Source: Sphingobacteriales bacterium TSM_CSM (GTDB lineage: Bacteria; Bacteroidota; Bacteroidia; Chitinophagales; UBA2359). From it: 64,000 nucleotides of DNA. Under the pieces are notes generated by a model. The model saw nothing but the letters and a program-made list of their open reading frames with translations. It did no database searches and was not told where the DNA came from. The translations under genes were made by a program, and so were the position numbers. This document shows, piece by piece, positions 55,900-64,000 of the stretch; position 1 is the first letter of the stretch; the number at the start of each line of letters is the position of its first letter. The DNA lies in NCBI GenBank assembly GCA_002212725.1, contig MTCR01000093.1, positions 23,138-87,137 on the forward strand, written 5' to 3'.

Positions 55900-58800
55900 T
55901 TACAGTGGTTGCACGGCGTTGTGTTGGTAGTTTTTGGGCAGGTTAAAAAAGAAGGTACTGCCTTTACCGGGTGTAGATTCGAGCCATATTTTACCTCCGT
56001 AGTAGTCAATAATTTTTTTGCAGATTGCCAGTCCAATGCCGGTTCCTTCATATTCGTGCTGGCTGTGCAAGCGCTTAAACATGGTAAATATTTGCACTTT
56101 ATATTCGGGGGCAATGCCAATACCGTTATCGGTTACGGCAACAACAATTTCAGACCCTGTTTCCGATGCGCTTACGGTTACCATAGGCCGGGCACTTTTG
56201 TTAAATTTTATGCCATTTTTTACCAAATTTTCCAGCACATGCACAATAAGACTGGTGTGTGCCTGGGGCAATTCGGGCAGGTTGCTGTAATCTACCGTAG
56301 CCTTTTTTTCATTGATGAGCGATTTAAGGTCGGCAATAACAATTTGCATGATTGCGTTCAGGTTAACCGGTACGGCCAGTCCCAGGTTGCGGTCAATGCG
56401 CGAGTAAAGCAGCAGGTCGTCAATAAGGGCGTCCATTCGTTTACCCGCTTCAATAATAAAATTAATATACTCTTTGGCAGTATGGTCTAATTGTTTGCCA
56501 AACCGGGCTTCGAGCAGTTGAATGAAACTGACCATGGTTCGCAGGGGCGATTTAAGGTCGTGTGAGGCAATATAGGCAAACTGTTGCAGGTCTTTGTTGC
56601 TTCTTTCCAACTCTTTGGAGTATGCCTGCAACTGGGTTTCGCGGTTTTTAAGTTCGGTAATATCTACGGCGTAGCTTATTATCATGCTCAATTCGGGTGT
56701 GTTTTCGGCAGATTTTGCCCTGTAAAACGGCAGGTAAACTACCGAAAGTACTTTAAGTTTATCTTTTTCGTCTTTCAGGTATTCTTCTAATTGCACCTGC
56801 TTACCAAAGGCAATGGCTTTGTTTATGCCTATCTGTTCGGCGGTAGTTTCGGGTTGAATGTCGGCACCGTTGGTAGTTTCTGTTGCTGCTGTGTCGTTGG
56901 CGGGCACTACCTGCCGTTCAACGGTGGCATCATTTTTGGCATTGGCATTTATGAAAATGGGCTTTTTTGTCTGGTCAAATACCCTTATTTCAAGCGGAAT
57001 GTTGTTTAAAATGCTCTCATAGAACAGTCGCTGCCGGTTGATAATGGTTTCCGATTTTTTTTCATCGGTAATATTTTCCATAATTCCCAAAAGTAGTTGC
57101 GGCGCGCCTTCTTTGTCATACAAAATTACTTTTATAATGCGTATGTAAAGCGAGTTGCTGTAAATGTTCACAATTTGCGTTTGCGCATGGTCTTTGTTCA
57201 GCAGTTCGGGGGCGGCGGCAAAAATATTGTTGCTTCGCTGGTTTTTAAAAACTTCGGAAACGGTTTTACCAATTACCTTTGTTCGGGTAATTTGCAGAAA
57301 AACTTCGGCGGCGTTATTCCAGATAATTATTTGTTCCTGCCGGGTTAAATCGGTTACAAATACGCCCACAGGCAGGTTTTCAATAAGGTTGTTTAAAAAA
57401 TCTTTCTGTTTGCGCAGTTCTTCCTCAGCCTCTTTACGGGCGGTTACATTTCGGGAGGTAGCCATAACGCTGGCCAGTTCGCCCTTGTTATTGAAAATGG
57501 GGTTCGAGATAGTTTCAAACCACTGGTATTTTCCGCTGCTGTCTTTAATGCGGTATTGTATGGTATGGCCGGGTTTGCCCTCGGTAATTCCCTTGAAATC
57601 TTCGAGAATGGTTTGCCGGTCATCGGGGTGAATGGCATCTACAGATGGCAGTTCATTATTGGTATATCCCATTTGTGATACCGATGGGCTAATATAGGTT
57701 AGCTTTCCTGCAAGGTCATATACCGAAATGATATCTTCGGTATTGTCTGCCAGCAGTTTGTACTCGCGGCGGCTTAACCTTAGTTGTTCATTGGCTTGGG
57801 TAAGTTCGGCCAATGTTTGCTGTAATTTTTGTGTGCGCTCGTTTACTGCGTTTTCCAGCATCTGGTTTTGCTCTTTGATAAGCCGTTCATTTTCCTGATA
57901 AGCCTTAAGCGCTTGCTGCTGAATATTGTCTTTTTCACGCTGGGCTTGTTCTTTTTCTTTTTTATAGTCCGAAAGCCTGTCTGCCAATGCAAGCATAAAC
58001 AAAATCAGTTGCATAACCGACCCTATTTGTAACAAATTGGCGGTAAATAAATTATAAGGTATAACCGCAAAATCGCGGAGTACATATAATATTACTGCAA
58101 CTAAGTAAACCAGCCAGCCAAGCAAAAAGAAACGCGCCCTTTTAAGTCCTTTGCCAAATAAGATGAGTGATAAGATAATGATGTAAATGGCGCCAAAAAA
58201 TATAATAAGTTGTATAAAGGTGCCGCTAAGTATATAATATCCCAGCACATTCAGCAAAACAGTTGCAACGCCGCAAATCATAAGTGCCAATAACCCCTTG
58301 TGCAGCCGTGGGGTGTTTGCGCGGGTATTGAGCAGCGATATGGTGAGCAATGCGGCCAATATACCCATAATTGCCGCCGTGGTAGCCTGAAAATTGTTAA
58401 CCCAGAATATGTTGCGCCACAGAATATCTATGGCATAACCCTTGTGGTCAATATTATTAACCCCCGAAAGCAATGCAAAAATAGCATAGTAAAAAAACAG
58501 CGGGGTTCGGGTGGTAAAGCCCACATACAGGTTGTAAATAATTACCACCAGTATAAAACCTATATAAATGCCTTGCACAAGGTCTGTCCAATGGCTTTCG
58601 GCCCAAAATTCCTTGAGCGTTCCTAACTTAAGCGGTATTTGAATGGGCGAGTTGCTTCTAACTCGAAGATAGCAGGTGCGAACTTCGTTTTGGGGCACAT
58701 TAAGGGCAAACAAGTAGGCAGGGGTTTCAAATTCGCGCCGTTCAAACGGAAGCATCATGCCTGTTTCATGCGTAGTATAGGTGTTGGAGTCGGTGAGCAG

Positions 58801-59139
58801 GTAAAACTGTATGGTATCTAACCTTGGGTTATTCAGTTTAAGGTAAAGTGCTTCGTTGGTAGTGTTTTTTACGGTTATCTTGCACCAAATTGCAGAGGGG
58901 GTAATAGAAAAATTGGGCATATTTTGCCTGCTTTTTTTAAAACTTTGCTGCAACTCGGGGTATTTAAGCAGGTTATCAATGGTCAGCAACAAATCTTTGT
59001 CTTCAAATACCAAAATATCGGCGCCAATATTCATGCTATTTCCGTTGCCGGAAAAGGTAATAACCGGCTGCGCAACTGTTTTGCCCCAAAAAATACAGAA
59101 CCATAAGGTTAAGCAAAGTGTGTATAATTTTATTTTCAT
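55900..59139 (-). CDS. Sensor histidine kinase with 7TM-DISM and three PAS domains
   Basis: The 1079-residue protein has a signal peptide (to about 24) and an extracellular 7TMR-DISMED2-like beta domain (about 35-175). It continues with seven membrane helices (about 190-395), a coiled coil (400-465), three PAS domains (about 460-830), and a HisKA helix with the phospho-acceptor H near 859 in IASHDLKSPLRTM. The HATPase domain has the N box HVLENLVKNGIKFN, G1 VTDNGIGIAPEY and G2 GTGIGLAICKKI. It senses an outside ligand, probably a carbohydrate by analogy to DISM proteins. No response regulator gene is adjacent, so its partner is unknown. Confidence 0.95.
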   Translation of the reverse strand: MKIKLYTLCLTLWFCIFWGKTVAQPVITFSGNGNSMNIGADILVFEDKDLLLTIDNLLKYPELQQSFKKSRQNMPNFSITPSAIWCKITVKNTTNEALYLKLNNPRLDTIQFYLLTDSNTYTTHETGMMLPFERREFETPAYLFALNVPQNEVRTCYLRVRSNSPIQIPLKLGTLKEFWAESHWTDLVQGIYIGFILVVIIYNLYVGFTTRTPLFFYYAIFALLSGVNNIDHKGYAIDILWRNIFWVNNFQATTAAIMGILAALLTISLLNTRANTPRLHKGLLALMICGVATVLLNVLGYYILSGTFIQLIIFFGAIYIIILSLILFGKGLKRARFFLLGWLVYLVAVILYVLRDFAVIPYNLFTANLLQIGSVMQLILFMLALADRLSDYKKEKEQAQREKDNIQQQALKAYQENERLIKEQNQMLENAVNERTQKLQQTLAELTQANEQLRLSRREYKLLADNTEDIISVYDLAGKLTYISPSVSQMGYTNNELPSVDAIHPDDRQTILEDFKGITEGKPGHTIQYRIKDSSGKYQWFETISNPIFNNKGELASVMATSRNVTARKEAEEELRKQKDFLNNLIENLPVGVFVTDLTRQEQIIIWNNAAEVFLQITRTKVIGKTVSEVFKNQRSNNIFAAAPELLNKDHAQTQIVNIYSNSLYIRIIKVILYDKEGAPQLLLGIMENITDEKKSETIINRQRLFYESILNNIPLEIRVFDQTKKPIFINANAKNDATVERQVVPANDTAATETTNGADIQPETTAEQIGINKAIAFGKQVQLEEYLKDEKDKLKVLSVVYLPFYRAKSAENTPELSMIISYAVDITELKNRETQLQAYSKELERSNKDLQQFAYIASHDLKSPLRTMVSFIQLLEARFGKQLDHTAKEYINFIIEAGKRMDALIDDLLLYSRIDRNLGLAVPVNLNAIMQIVIADLKSLINEKKATVDYSNLPELPQAHTSLIVHVLENLVKNGIKFNKSARPMVTVSASETGSEIVVAVTDNGIGIAPEYKVQIFTMFKRLHSQHEYEGTGIGLAICKKIIDYYGGKIWLESTPGKGSTFFFNLPKNYQHNAVQPL

Positions 59140-59491
59140 CTATTCTTTAACAAACGCTTTTGCATTAGGGTTATTCAATTACCAGATTGCTTGCTGTACA
59201 ACCGCAATAATACTCATAAAACAAGTTTTCCGGGCAGTATGTACATCATTTAGCCTTAAAGCTTGACTCCTCAAAAAAGCAAATTGGTTTACCGGCTTAC
59301 CTGCCCGAAGCACAACAGCAATTTTTATGCAATTATTTTTCATAAATAGCAACTATTGTAAGCAGTGGCTAACTGCTCAAACCGGACAAAAGCATGTAAC
59401 ATATTTGTAAAAAAATTTACTATCCGCGGGTTATTTACCAAACCCTGCAGGCGTCATTTTTTTACACCAAAAACAATGCTAATTTTGCAAA
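59140..59491. other. Divergent intergenic region
   Basis: About 350 bases between the minus-strand kinase and the plus-strand sulfotransferase. No gene or tRNA is seen. It ends with a TAATTTTG box immediately before the sulfotransferase ATG. Confidence 0.5.
59480..59487 (+). promoter_or_regulatory. -7 promoter box of the sulfotransferase gene
   Basis: TAATTTTG matches TAnnTTTG and ends only 4 bases before the ATG at 59492. The transcript would begin at or inside the start codon, suggesting a leaderless mRNA or that a later start is used. Confidence 0.55.
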
Positions 59492-60409
59492 ATGAACCCA
59501 AAACCTGTTTTTTTTATTGTTGGCGCTCCCAAATGCGGTACTACTGCGTTGTATTATTACCTTAAACAACACCCGCAACTTTATTTGCCGCAAAAAGAAC
59601 TGTACTTTTTTGGCAGCGACTTTACCTTTCGCCATCCGCGGCCTACACACAGCTACTACTTGTCGTTGTTTAAAGAGGCAAAACCCGGGCAACTTTGCGG
59701 CGAAGCATCGGTGTGGTATCTCTATTCACAAAACGCTGCCCGCGAAATATATGATTTTAACCCCAATGCCCGCATAATTATAATGTTGCGCAATCCGGTG
59801 CAAATGCTGTATGCCCTGCACAGTCAGCAGGTGTATGAGGGAAACGAAAACCTGCCCGTTTTTGAAGACGCCTTGTTGGCCGAACCTTTGCGCAGACGCG
59901 GAAAAATGCTGCCGCCGCTGATAGGCTGCCCCTACGAGGGGTTATTTTACTCTGATGTTGCCCGATTTACGCCACAGGTAAGCCGGTTTTTAAATGTTTT
60001 TGGCCCCGATAGGGTAAAAATTATCCTCTATGACGATTTTGCCGCCAATGCCGCCGCAGTTTACCGGCAAACTTTGGAGTTTTTGGGCGTTGATGCCGGT
60101 TTTACCGTAGAAACCAAACGCATAAATCCCAACAAAACCATAAAATACCCGTTGTTGCGAAACTTGCTCAAGCGGCGTTCTGCAGCCTGGGTTAATTTGG
60201 TAAAAACGCTGCTGCCATCAAAAAAAGTGCGCAAATGGGTGCAAAACAAATTATGGGCGGTTAATACGCAGTACGAAGAGCGCAAGCCCCTTAACCCGCA
60301 AACTCAAGCCTTTTTAGAGCAGGCTTTTACCCCCGATATTGCCGCATTAAGCCGCCTGCTCAACCGAAACCTGCTGCATTGGGTAAGTGCAGCCGAAGAC
60401 ACAAAGTAA
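59492..60409 (+). CDS. PAPS-dependent sulfotransferase
   Basis: The 305-residue protein has the 5'-phosphosulfate loop FIVGAPKCGTTALYYYLKQH (residues 7-26) and the 3'-phosphate motif region MLRNPVQMLYALHSQQVYEG (about 96-115). VKIILYDDF and a basic C-terminal part follow. It transfers sulfate from PAPS to a sugar or other hydroxyl acceptor, as in sulfated lipids or polysaccharides. No glycosyltransferase cluster is adjacent. Confidence 0.92.
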   Translation: MNPKPVFFIVGAPKCGTTALYYYLKQHPQLYLPQKELYFFGSDFTFRHPRPTHSYYLSLFKEAKPGQLCGEASVWYLYSQNAAREIYDFNPNARIIIMLRNPVQMLYALHSQQVYEGNENLPVFEDALLAEPLRRRGKMLPPLIGCPYEGLFYSDVARFTPQVSRFLNVFGPDRVKIILYDDFAANAAAVYRQTLEFLGVDAGFTVETKRINPNKTIKYPLLRNLLKRRSAAWVNLVKTLLPSKKVRKWVQNKLWAVNTQYEERKPLNPQTQAFLEQAFTPDIAALSRLLNRNLLHWVSAAEDTK

Positions 60410-60463
60410 TTTGTTGCGTATATTGTGCCTTATTTTCTTCACTTGTAAAGCCGTGTATTTGCT

Positions 60464-60880
60464 ATGATTACGCCAAAAAGTTTAACAGGTTATTTGCTGT
60501 TGCTATTATTCATTTTTGCCGCTTGTGGCAATGGTAAAAGCAATTCGGGTACAACAACTTCACCACCGGCTGTTACCGGAAATAAAACGGTAACAGAAAA
60601 CGGCGAAGCGTACATTATTACCAAATCGGGAAAAAAAATCCCGAAAGCCGAAAAAGGCATTACCATAGTTTCCGAAGAAGGCTGGACTGCCAAAGATATG
60701 GAGTTTCATCTCCAATACTGCCAGGAAATGCTGCAAGGAAACAATGATGTAGATGCTCTTGCTTTTTGTAAATGTTTTCTCGACAAAATACAGTATTATT
60801 ACCAACCCATTTACCTGCGCGAAGCCTACGACGACCAAATTAAGTGGAACGCCGCCTGTATAGAAGCTGCTCAAAAATAA
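60464..60880 (+). CDS. Small lipoprotein of unknown function
   Basis: The 138-residue protein has a lipoprotein signal peptide (IFAAC, Cys about residue 21), a Ser/Thr/Asn-rich linker, and a helical C-terminal half containing three cysteines in LQYCQEMLQG, ALAFCKCFLDKIQYYY and a terminal WNAACIEAAQK. No family is recognised. It lies 54 bases after the sulfotransferase gene on the same strand and is followed by a strong terminator. Confidence 0.75.
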   Translation: MITPKSLTGYLLLLLFIFAACGNGKSNSGTTTSPPAVTGNKTVTENGEAYIITKSGKKIPKAEKGITIVSEEGWTAKDMEFHLQYCQEMLQGNNDVDALAFCKCFLDKIQYYYQPIYLREAYDDQIKWNAACIEAAQK

Positions 60881-60921
60881 GACGGCTCAATTGCCCCAAC
60901 GGCGTTAACCAATCCCAAAAC

Positions 60922-60954
60922 AAAGGGCAACCCTGAAAACCGGGGTTGCCCTTT
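60922..60954. terminator. Bidirectional terminator between convergent genes
   Basis: AAAGGGCAACCC (60922-60933) pairs with GGGTTGCCCTTT (60943-60954), a 12-bp perfect stem with a 9-base loop, A-rich on the left and T-rich on the right. It can end both the plus-strand lipoprotein gene and the minus-strand nqr operon. Confidence 0.93.
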
Positions 60955-60991
60955 GTTTGTAGTTGCAATGGATATTGCTTAATGAAACCGC

Positions 60992-62245
60992 TTACCCTCC
61001 AAAGTCATCAAATGCTATGTTTTCTTCGGGCACACCCATATCATCCAGCATTTTGAGCGAAGCGGCCAACATTGCCGGCGGCCCGCAGAGGTAGTACTCA
61101 ATTTCTTCGGGTTCGGGGTGTTTGCTCAGGTACTCGTTAAACAATACTTTGTGAATAAATCCTACCGAACCCTGCCAGTTATCTTCGGGAAGCGGCTCAG
61201 ACAATGCAATATGGTATGAAAAATTGGGAAACTCTTCTTCAATTTTTCTAAACTCATCGGTATAAAACAACTCTTTCAGGGAGCGTCCGCCATACCAGTA
61301 GGAAACTTTGCGTGCGCTGTTTTTCTCGGTATGGAACAAGTGGAACAGGTGCGACCGCAAGGGAGCCATACCGGCACCGCCGCCAATATACACCATTTCC
61401 TTGTTGGTGGGTTTAATAAAAAACTCGCCATAAGGGCCCGAAATAGTTACTTTATCGCCCGGCTTGCGCGAGAAAATATAAGAAGAGCAAATGCCGGGGT
61501 TTACATCCATAAACTTATTTTTGGCTCTGTCCCAGGGTGGTGTGGCAATACGAATATTGAGCAGTATAATGTTGCCCTCGGCCGGGTGGTTGCCCATAGA
61601 ATAAGCTCTAAAAATAGGTTCGGGATTTTTCATTTTCAGGCTCCACATATTAAATTTATCCCATTCGGGTTTAAATTGTGGTTCTACTTCAATGGTTTTG
61701 TAATCTACTTCGCAGGGTGGCACGTCTATTTGAATATAGCCCCCCGATTCGAAGTGTAAAAATTCACCTTCGGGCAGTTTAACCACAAATTCTTTAATAT
61801 AAGTAGCCACATTTTTATTGGAAACCACTTCGCACTCCCACTTTTTAATGCCGAAAACTTCTTCGGGCACTTTAATTTTCATGTCGTTGCGCACTTTTAC
61901 CTGGCAGGCAAGCCGCCAATGGTCTTGCGCCTGTTTACGGGTAAGGTGGTTAAGTTCGGTGGGCAACACATCGCCGCCGCCTTCCAGAACCTGGCATTTA
62001 CACATGGCACAGGTGCCGCCGCCACCGCAGGCAGAAGGTAAAAACAAGTGTTTTTCAGAGAGGGCAGCCAACAAAGAAGACCCCGGGGCTACCTGCAACG
62101 GCTCGTTTTCTTCGCCATTTATGTAAATATTAACATTTCCTGCCGGTACCAGTTTGGCTTTTGCATATAACAGCATACCGGTAAGCAAAAATATAATGAA
62201 GAGGAACACTACGGTACCGCCTATAATTACTGGCGCCATAAACAA
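60992..62245 (-). CDS. nqrF: Na+-translocating NADH:quinone reductase subunit F
   Basis: The 417-residue protein has an N-terminal membrane helix (about 6-28), a 2Fe-2S ferredoxin domain with the ligands in [18 protein letters not shown] plus C of RLACQVKV, and an FAD/NADH reductase domain ([38 protein letters not shown]). It oxidises NADH and passes electrons to the rest of the complex. It is the last gene of the nqr operon, 30 bases after nqrE. Confidence 0.97.
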   Translation of the reverse strand: MFMAPVIIGGTVVFLFIIFLLTGMLLYAKAKLVPAGNVNIYINGEENEPLQVAPGSSLLAALSEKHLFLPSACGGGGTCAMCKCQVLEGGGDVLPTELNHLTRKQAQDHWRLACQVKVRNDMKIKVPEEVFGIKKWECEVVSNKNVATYIKEFVVKLPEGEFLHFESGGYIQIDVPPCEVDYKTIEVEPQFKPEWDKFNMWSLKMKNPEPIFRAYSMGNHPAEGNIILLNIRIATPPWDRAKNKFMDVNPGICSSYIFSRKPGDKVTISGPYGEFFIKPTNKEMVYIGGGAGMAPLRSHLFHLFHTEKNSARKVSYWYGGRSLKELFYTDEFRKIEEEFPNFSYHIALSEPLPEDNWQGSVGFIHKVLFNEYLSKHPEPEEIEYYLCGPPAMLAASLKMLDDMGVPEENIAFDDFGG

Positions 62246-62275
62246 TGGTTTTTAAATGAGTTAGTTAAGCAAAAA

Positions 62276-62890
62276 TTACAGTTTAATACCCATAAGGCTC
62301 ATAAAAGCAATACCCATAAGGCCAGTAAGAATAAAGGTAATTCCCAGACCTCTAAGGGCAGGAGGTATATTGGAGTAGCGCAGTTTTTCGCGTATGGCAG
62401 CCATGGCAATAATGGCAATAGCCCAGCCAATGCCGGCGCCCAAGCCGTAAACAATTGATTCGGGGAAATTGTACTCTCGTTGCACCATAAACAAAGCACC
62501 CGCCAAAATAGCGCAGTTTACCGTAATAAGCGGTAAAAAGATGCCCAATGCATTATACAACGTTGGCGAAGTTTTTTCTACCACCATTTCCACTAACTGT
62601 ACCAGTGCGGCAATAACCGCAATAAATACAATAAACGAAAGGAAGGTTAAATCTACCGTAGCCAGCGACGGGTGAATCCAGCCCAAAGCGCCTTCTATCA
62701 ACAACAGGTTTTGGAAAAGCCAGTTAATAGGTACGGTAATGCCCAATACAAAAACAACTGCCGCCCCAAGGCCTACAGCCGTTTTTACCGATTTTGATAC
62801 TGCCATAAAAGAACACATGCCTATGAAATAGGCCAATACCATGTTTTCCAAAAAGGCAGATTTAATAAATATATTTAGTAAGTCTTGCAT
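62276..62890 (-). CDS. nqrE: Na+-translocating NADH:quinone reductase subunit E
   Basis: The 204-residue protein has six membrane helices and family-typical sequences [55 protein letters not shown] and the C-terminal [17 protein letters not shown]. Half-membrane helices with the conserved cysteines C26 and the NC of ITVNCAIL bind the shared 2Fe-2S centre with NqrD. It is 30 bases from nqrF and 48 from nqrD. Confidence 0.97.
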   Translation of the reverse strand: MQDLLNIFIKSAFLENMVLAYFIGMCSFMAVSKSVKTAVGLGAAVVFVLGITVPINWLFQNLLLIEGALGWIHPSLATVDLTFLSFIVFIAVIAALVQLVEMVVEKTSPTLYNALGIFLPLITVNCAILAGALFMVQREYNFPESIVYGLGAGIGWAIAIIAMAAIREKLRYSNIPPALRGLGITFILTGLMGIAFMSLMGIKL

Positions 62891-62938
62891 TGTATATACG
62901 TTTTCGGGTGTTTTTCAATAAACAAAAATGCTTTTGGC

Positions 62939-63616
62939 TTAGCTGATGTCAACTAATTTGGGGTTGCGGCTGCGTTGTATCCAAATAATAATGGCAATAA
63001 TAAACATAGAGGCTGCCGGCGTAACCATTAACCCGTTGTTTACATAACCTGCCGTGTATAGCGCTTGTGGTATTATCTGATAGCCCAATATGGTGCCCGA
63101 ACCCAGCGATTCGCGAAGCAAGGCAATTATTACCAAAATAGCGCCGTATCCAAGGCCGTTTCCTATACCGTCAAGAAAGGAAGGCCAGGGTTTGTTGGCC
63201 ATGGCAAATGCTTCGAGGCGGCCCATAACAATGCAGTTGGTAATAATTAACCCGATAAAAACCGATAGTTTTTTGCTTACATCATACACAAATGCGCGCA
63301 ATAGTTGGTCAACTATAACCACCAGTGCAGCAATTACCACTAATTGCACAATCATGCGTATGCGGTTTGGAATGGTATTGCGAAGGGCAGAAATAATGAG
63401 GTTGGAAAAAGCCGTAACAATTGTTACCCCGATGGCCATGATAATTGCCGGTTTTAATTGCGTGGTTACAGCCAATGCAGAACACAGCCCTAAAACCTGA
63501 ATGGTAATGGGGTTATTGTCGCCAATGGGGTCGGTTAACAAATGCCTGTTTTTAGATGAAAACAACCCTTCCTTTTTCTGCTCTTTTACAGGTGTTGTTT
63601 CGGTAGCTTGGCTCAT
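62939..63616 (-). CDS. nqrD: Na+-translocating NADH:quinone reductase subunit D
   Basis: The 225-residue protein has six membrane helices and the NqrD signatures TDPIGDNNPITIQVLGLCSALAVT, FIGLIITNCIVMGRLEAFAM and RESLGSGTILGYQIIP. It pairs with NqrE to form the sodium channel and iron-sulfur site. An N-terminal extension of about 25 charged residues (SQATETTPVKEQKKEGLFSS) is longer than in enterobacterial homologues. Confidence 0.97.
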   Translation of the reverse strand: MSQATETTPVKEQKKEGLFSSKNRHLLTDPIGDNNPITIQVLGLCSALAVTTQLKPAIIMAIGVTIVTAFSNLIISALRNTIPNRIRMIVQLVVIAALVVIVDQLLRAFVYDVSKKLSVFIGLIITNCIVMGRLEAFAMANKPWPSFLDGIGNGLGYGAILVIIALLRESLGSGTILGYQIIPQALYTAGYVNNGLMVTPAASMFIIAIIIWIQRSRNPKLVDIS

Positions 63617-63674
63617 GATATTTCGAATTTATAATTTTAGGGAAATGTTGTGTGTGCTGTTAATTAATACAAGG

Positions 63675-64000
63675 TTATTTTTGTCCTGCATTGCCTGTTT
63701 GCTGTTCGGGGGTAGCCGGTGCAGATGTGGTATCAGCAGGCGCTGCCGAATTACTGTTACCCATGGTATTGCTGCTGCCCGTAGTGGTACGCATTTTAGC
63801 AAAATAAGTCTGGTAGTTTGAATAGCATTTTTCGAGCATATTGTTTACACCATTACTGGTAATTGTTGAGCCTGATATGCCGTCCACTTCGTAGTATTTA
63901 TCTTTTTCCTCGTGTTTGCCTTTCAGGATGTGCAATTTAAACTTATCGTTTTCGGCAAGTTTTTTGTCGTGAAACTGGTCTTGAAACCAAGGTGTGGTAA
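63675..64000 (-). CDS. nqrC: Na+-translocating NADH:quinone reductase subunit C (C-terminal part)
   Basis: The gene enters at the right edge; the visible 108 codons hold the C-terminal part. It reads TPWFQDQFHDKKLAENDKF, then YYEVDGISGSTITSNGVNNML, whose SGSTITS carries the threonine that binds FMN. After YFAKM comes an unusual Ser/Thr/Asn/Pro/Ala-rich tail of about 40 residues. The N-terminal part and nqrA and nqrB would lie beyond the window. Confidence 0.95.
   Translation of the reverse strand, partial: TTPWFQDQFHDKKLAENDKFKLHILKGKHEEKDKYYEVDGISGSTITSNGVNNMLEKCYSNYQTYFAKMRTTTGSSNTMGNSNSAAPADTTSAPATPEQQTGNAGQK

Overview
The window is chromosomal DNA from a member of the Bacteroidota, most likely an environmental Saprospiria- or Chitinophagia-like lineage. 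This rests on secreted giants with type IX secretion (T9SS) C-terminal signals (765-7580 and 17471-23029), a GldM-like protein, a Na+-translocating NADH:quinone oxidoreductase operon, a fused E1 alpha/beta 2-oxoacid dehydrogenase, many lipoproteins, little Shine-Dalgarno signal before starts, and recurrent TAnnTTTG boxes (the Bacteroidota -7 element). No rRNA, tRNA, CRISPR array, prophage or intact insertion sequence was recognised.

Layout. 1-640: a response regulator followed by the start of a gene cut by the window edge. 765-7580: a 2271-residue multidomain T9SS cargo protein. 8225-17045: plus-strand housekeeping and envelope genes (lepA, a BASS-family transporter, an SRPBCC protein, a TlpA-like thioredoxin, an SRPBCC gene broken by an in-frame TGA, a coiled-coil membrane protein, an NlpC/P60 peptidase, a PIF1/RecD-like helicase). 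17052-23029: GlsB-like membrane protein and an 1852-residue Ig/cadherin-like repeat protein. 23355-28811: isochorismatase-like hydrolase, long-chain acyl-CoA synthetase, the NAD(P)HX repair enzyme with a methyltransferase, and a ferredoxin. 28931-33509: an M48-like metalloprotease/FGE-fold fusion, a papain-like protease, and an orphan GldM-like protein. 33684-41852: sugar dehydrogenase-like lipoprotein, unknowns, E1 fusion, formate/nitrite-type channel, acetyltransferase. 41967-50092: alpha-2-macroglobulin lipoprotein with an intact thioester motif, and a carboxypeptidase-regulatory-like lipoprotein. 50706-60880: glycyl-tRNA synthetase, lipoprotein, MFS/UMF1 transporter, dcd, udk, a 7TM-DISM/PAS sensor kinase, a sulfotransferase and a small lipoprotein. 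60992-64000: nqrF, nqrE, nqrD and the 3' end of nqrC.

The content fits a surface-active, respiring heterotroph. It exports very large adhesin or polysaccharide-binding proteins through the T9SS, guards its envelope with an alpha-2-macroglobulin, and couples NADH oxidation to sodium export. The most noteworthy non-coding signal is a pair of related 171- and 181-bp elements in opposite orientation (25728-25898 and 41181-41361). They have imperfect terminal inverted repeats starting GTAA/GTAC and are flanked by 8-bp target duplications (one exact, one 7/8). They look like a non-autonomous (MITE) family with IS66-style ends. Other items worth checking are the protease/FGE-fold fusion next to a papain-like protease, the orphan GldM-like protein, the TGA-interrupted SRPBCC gene, and promoter boxes so close to start codons that the mRNAs may be leaderless. 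I did not find a clear multi-gene system that I could defend as wholly new.
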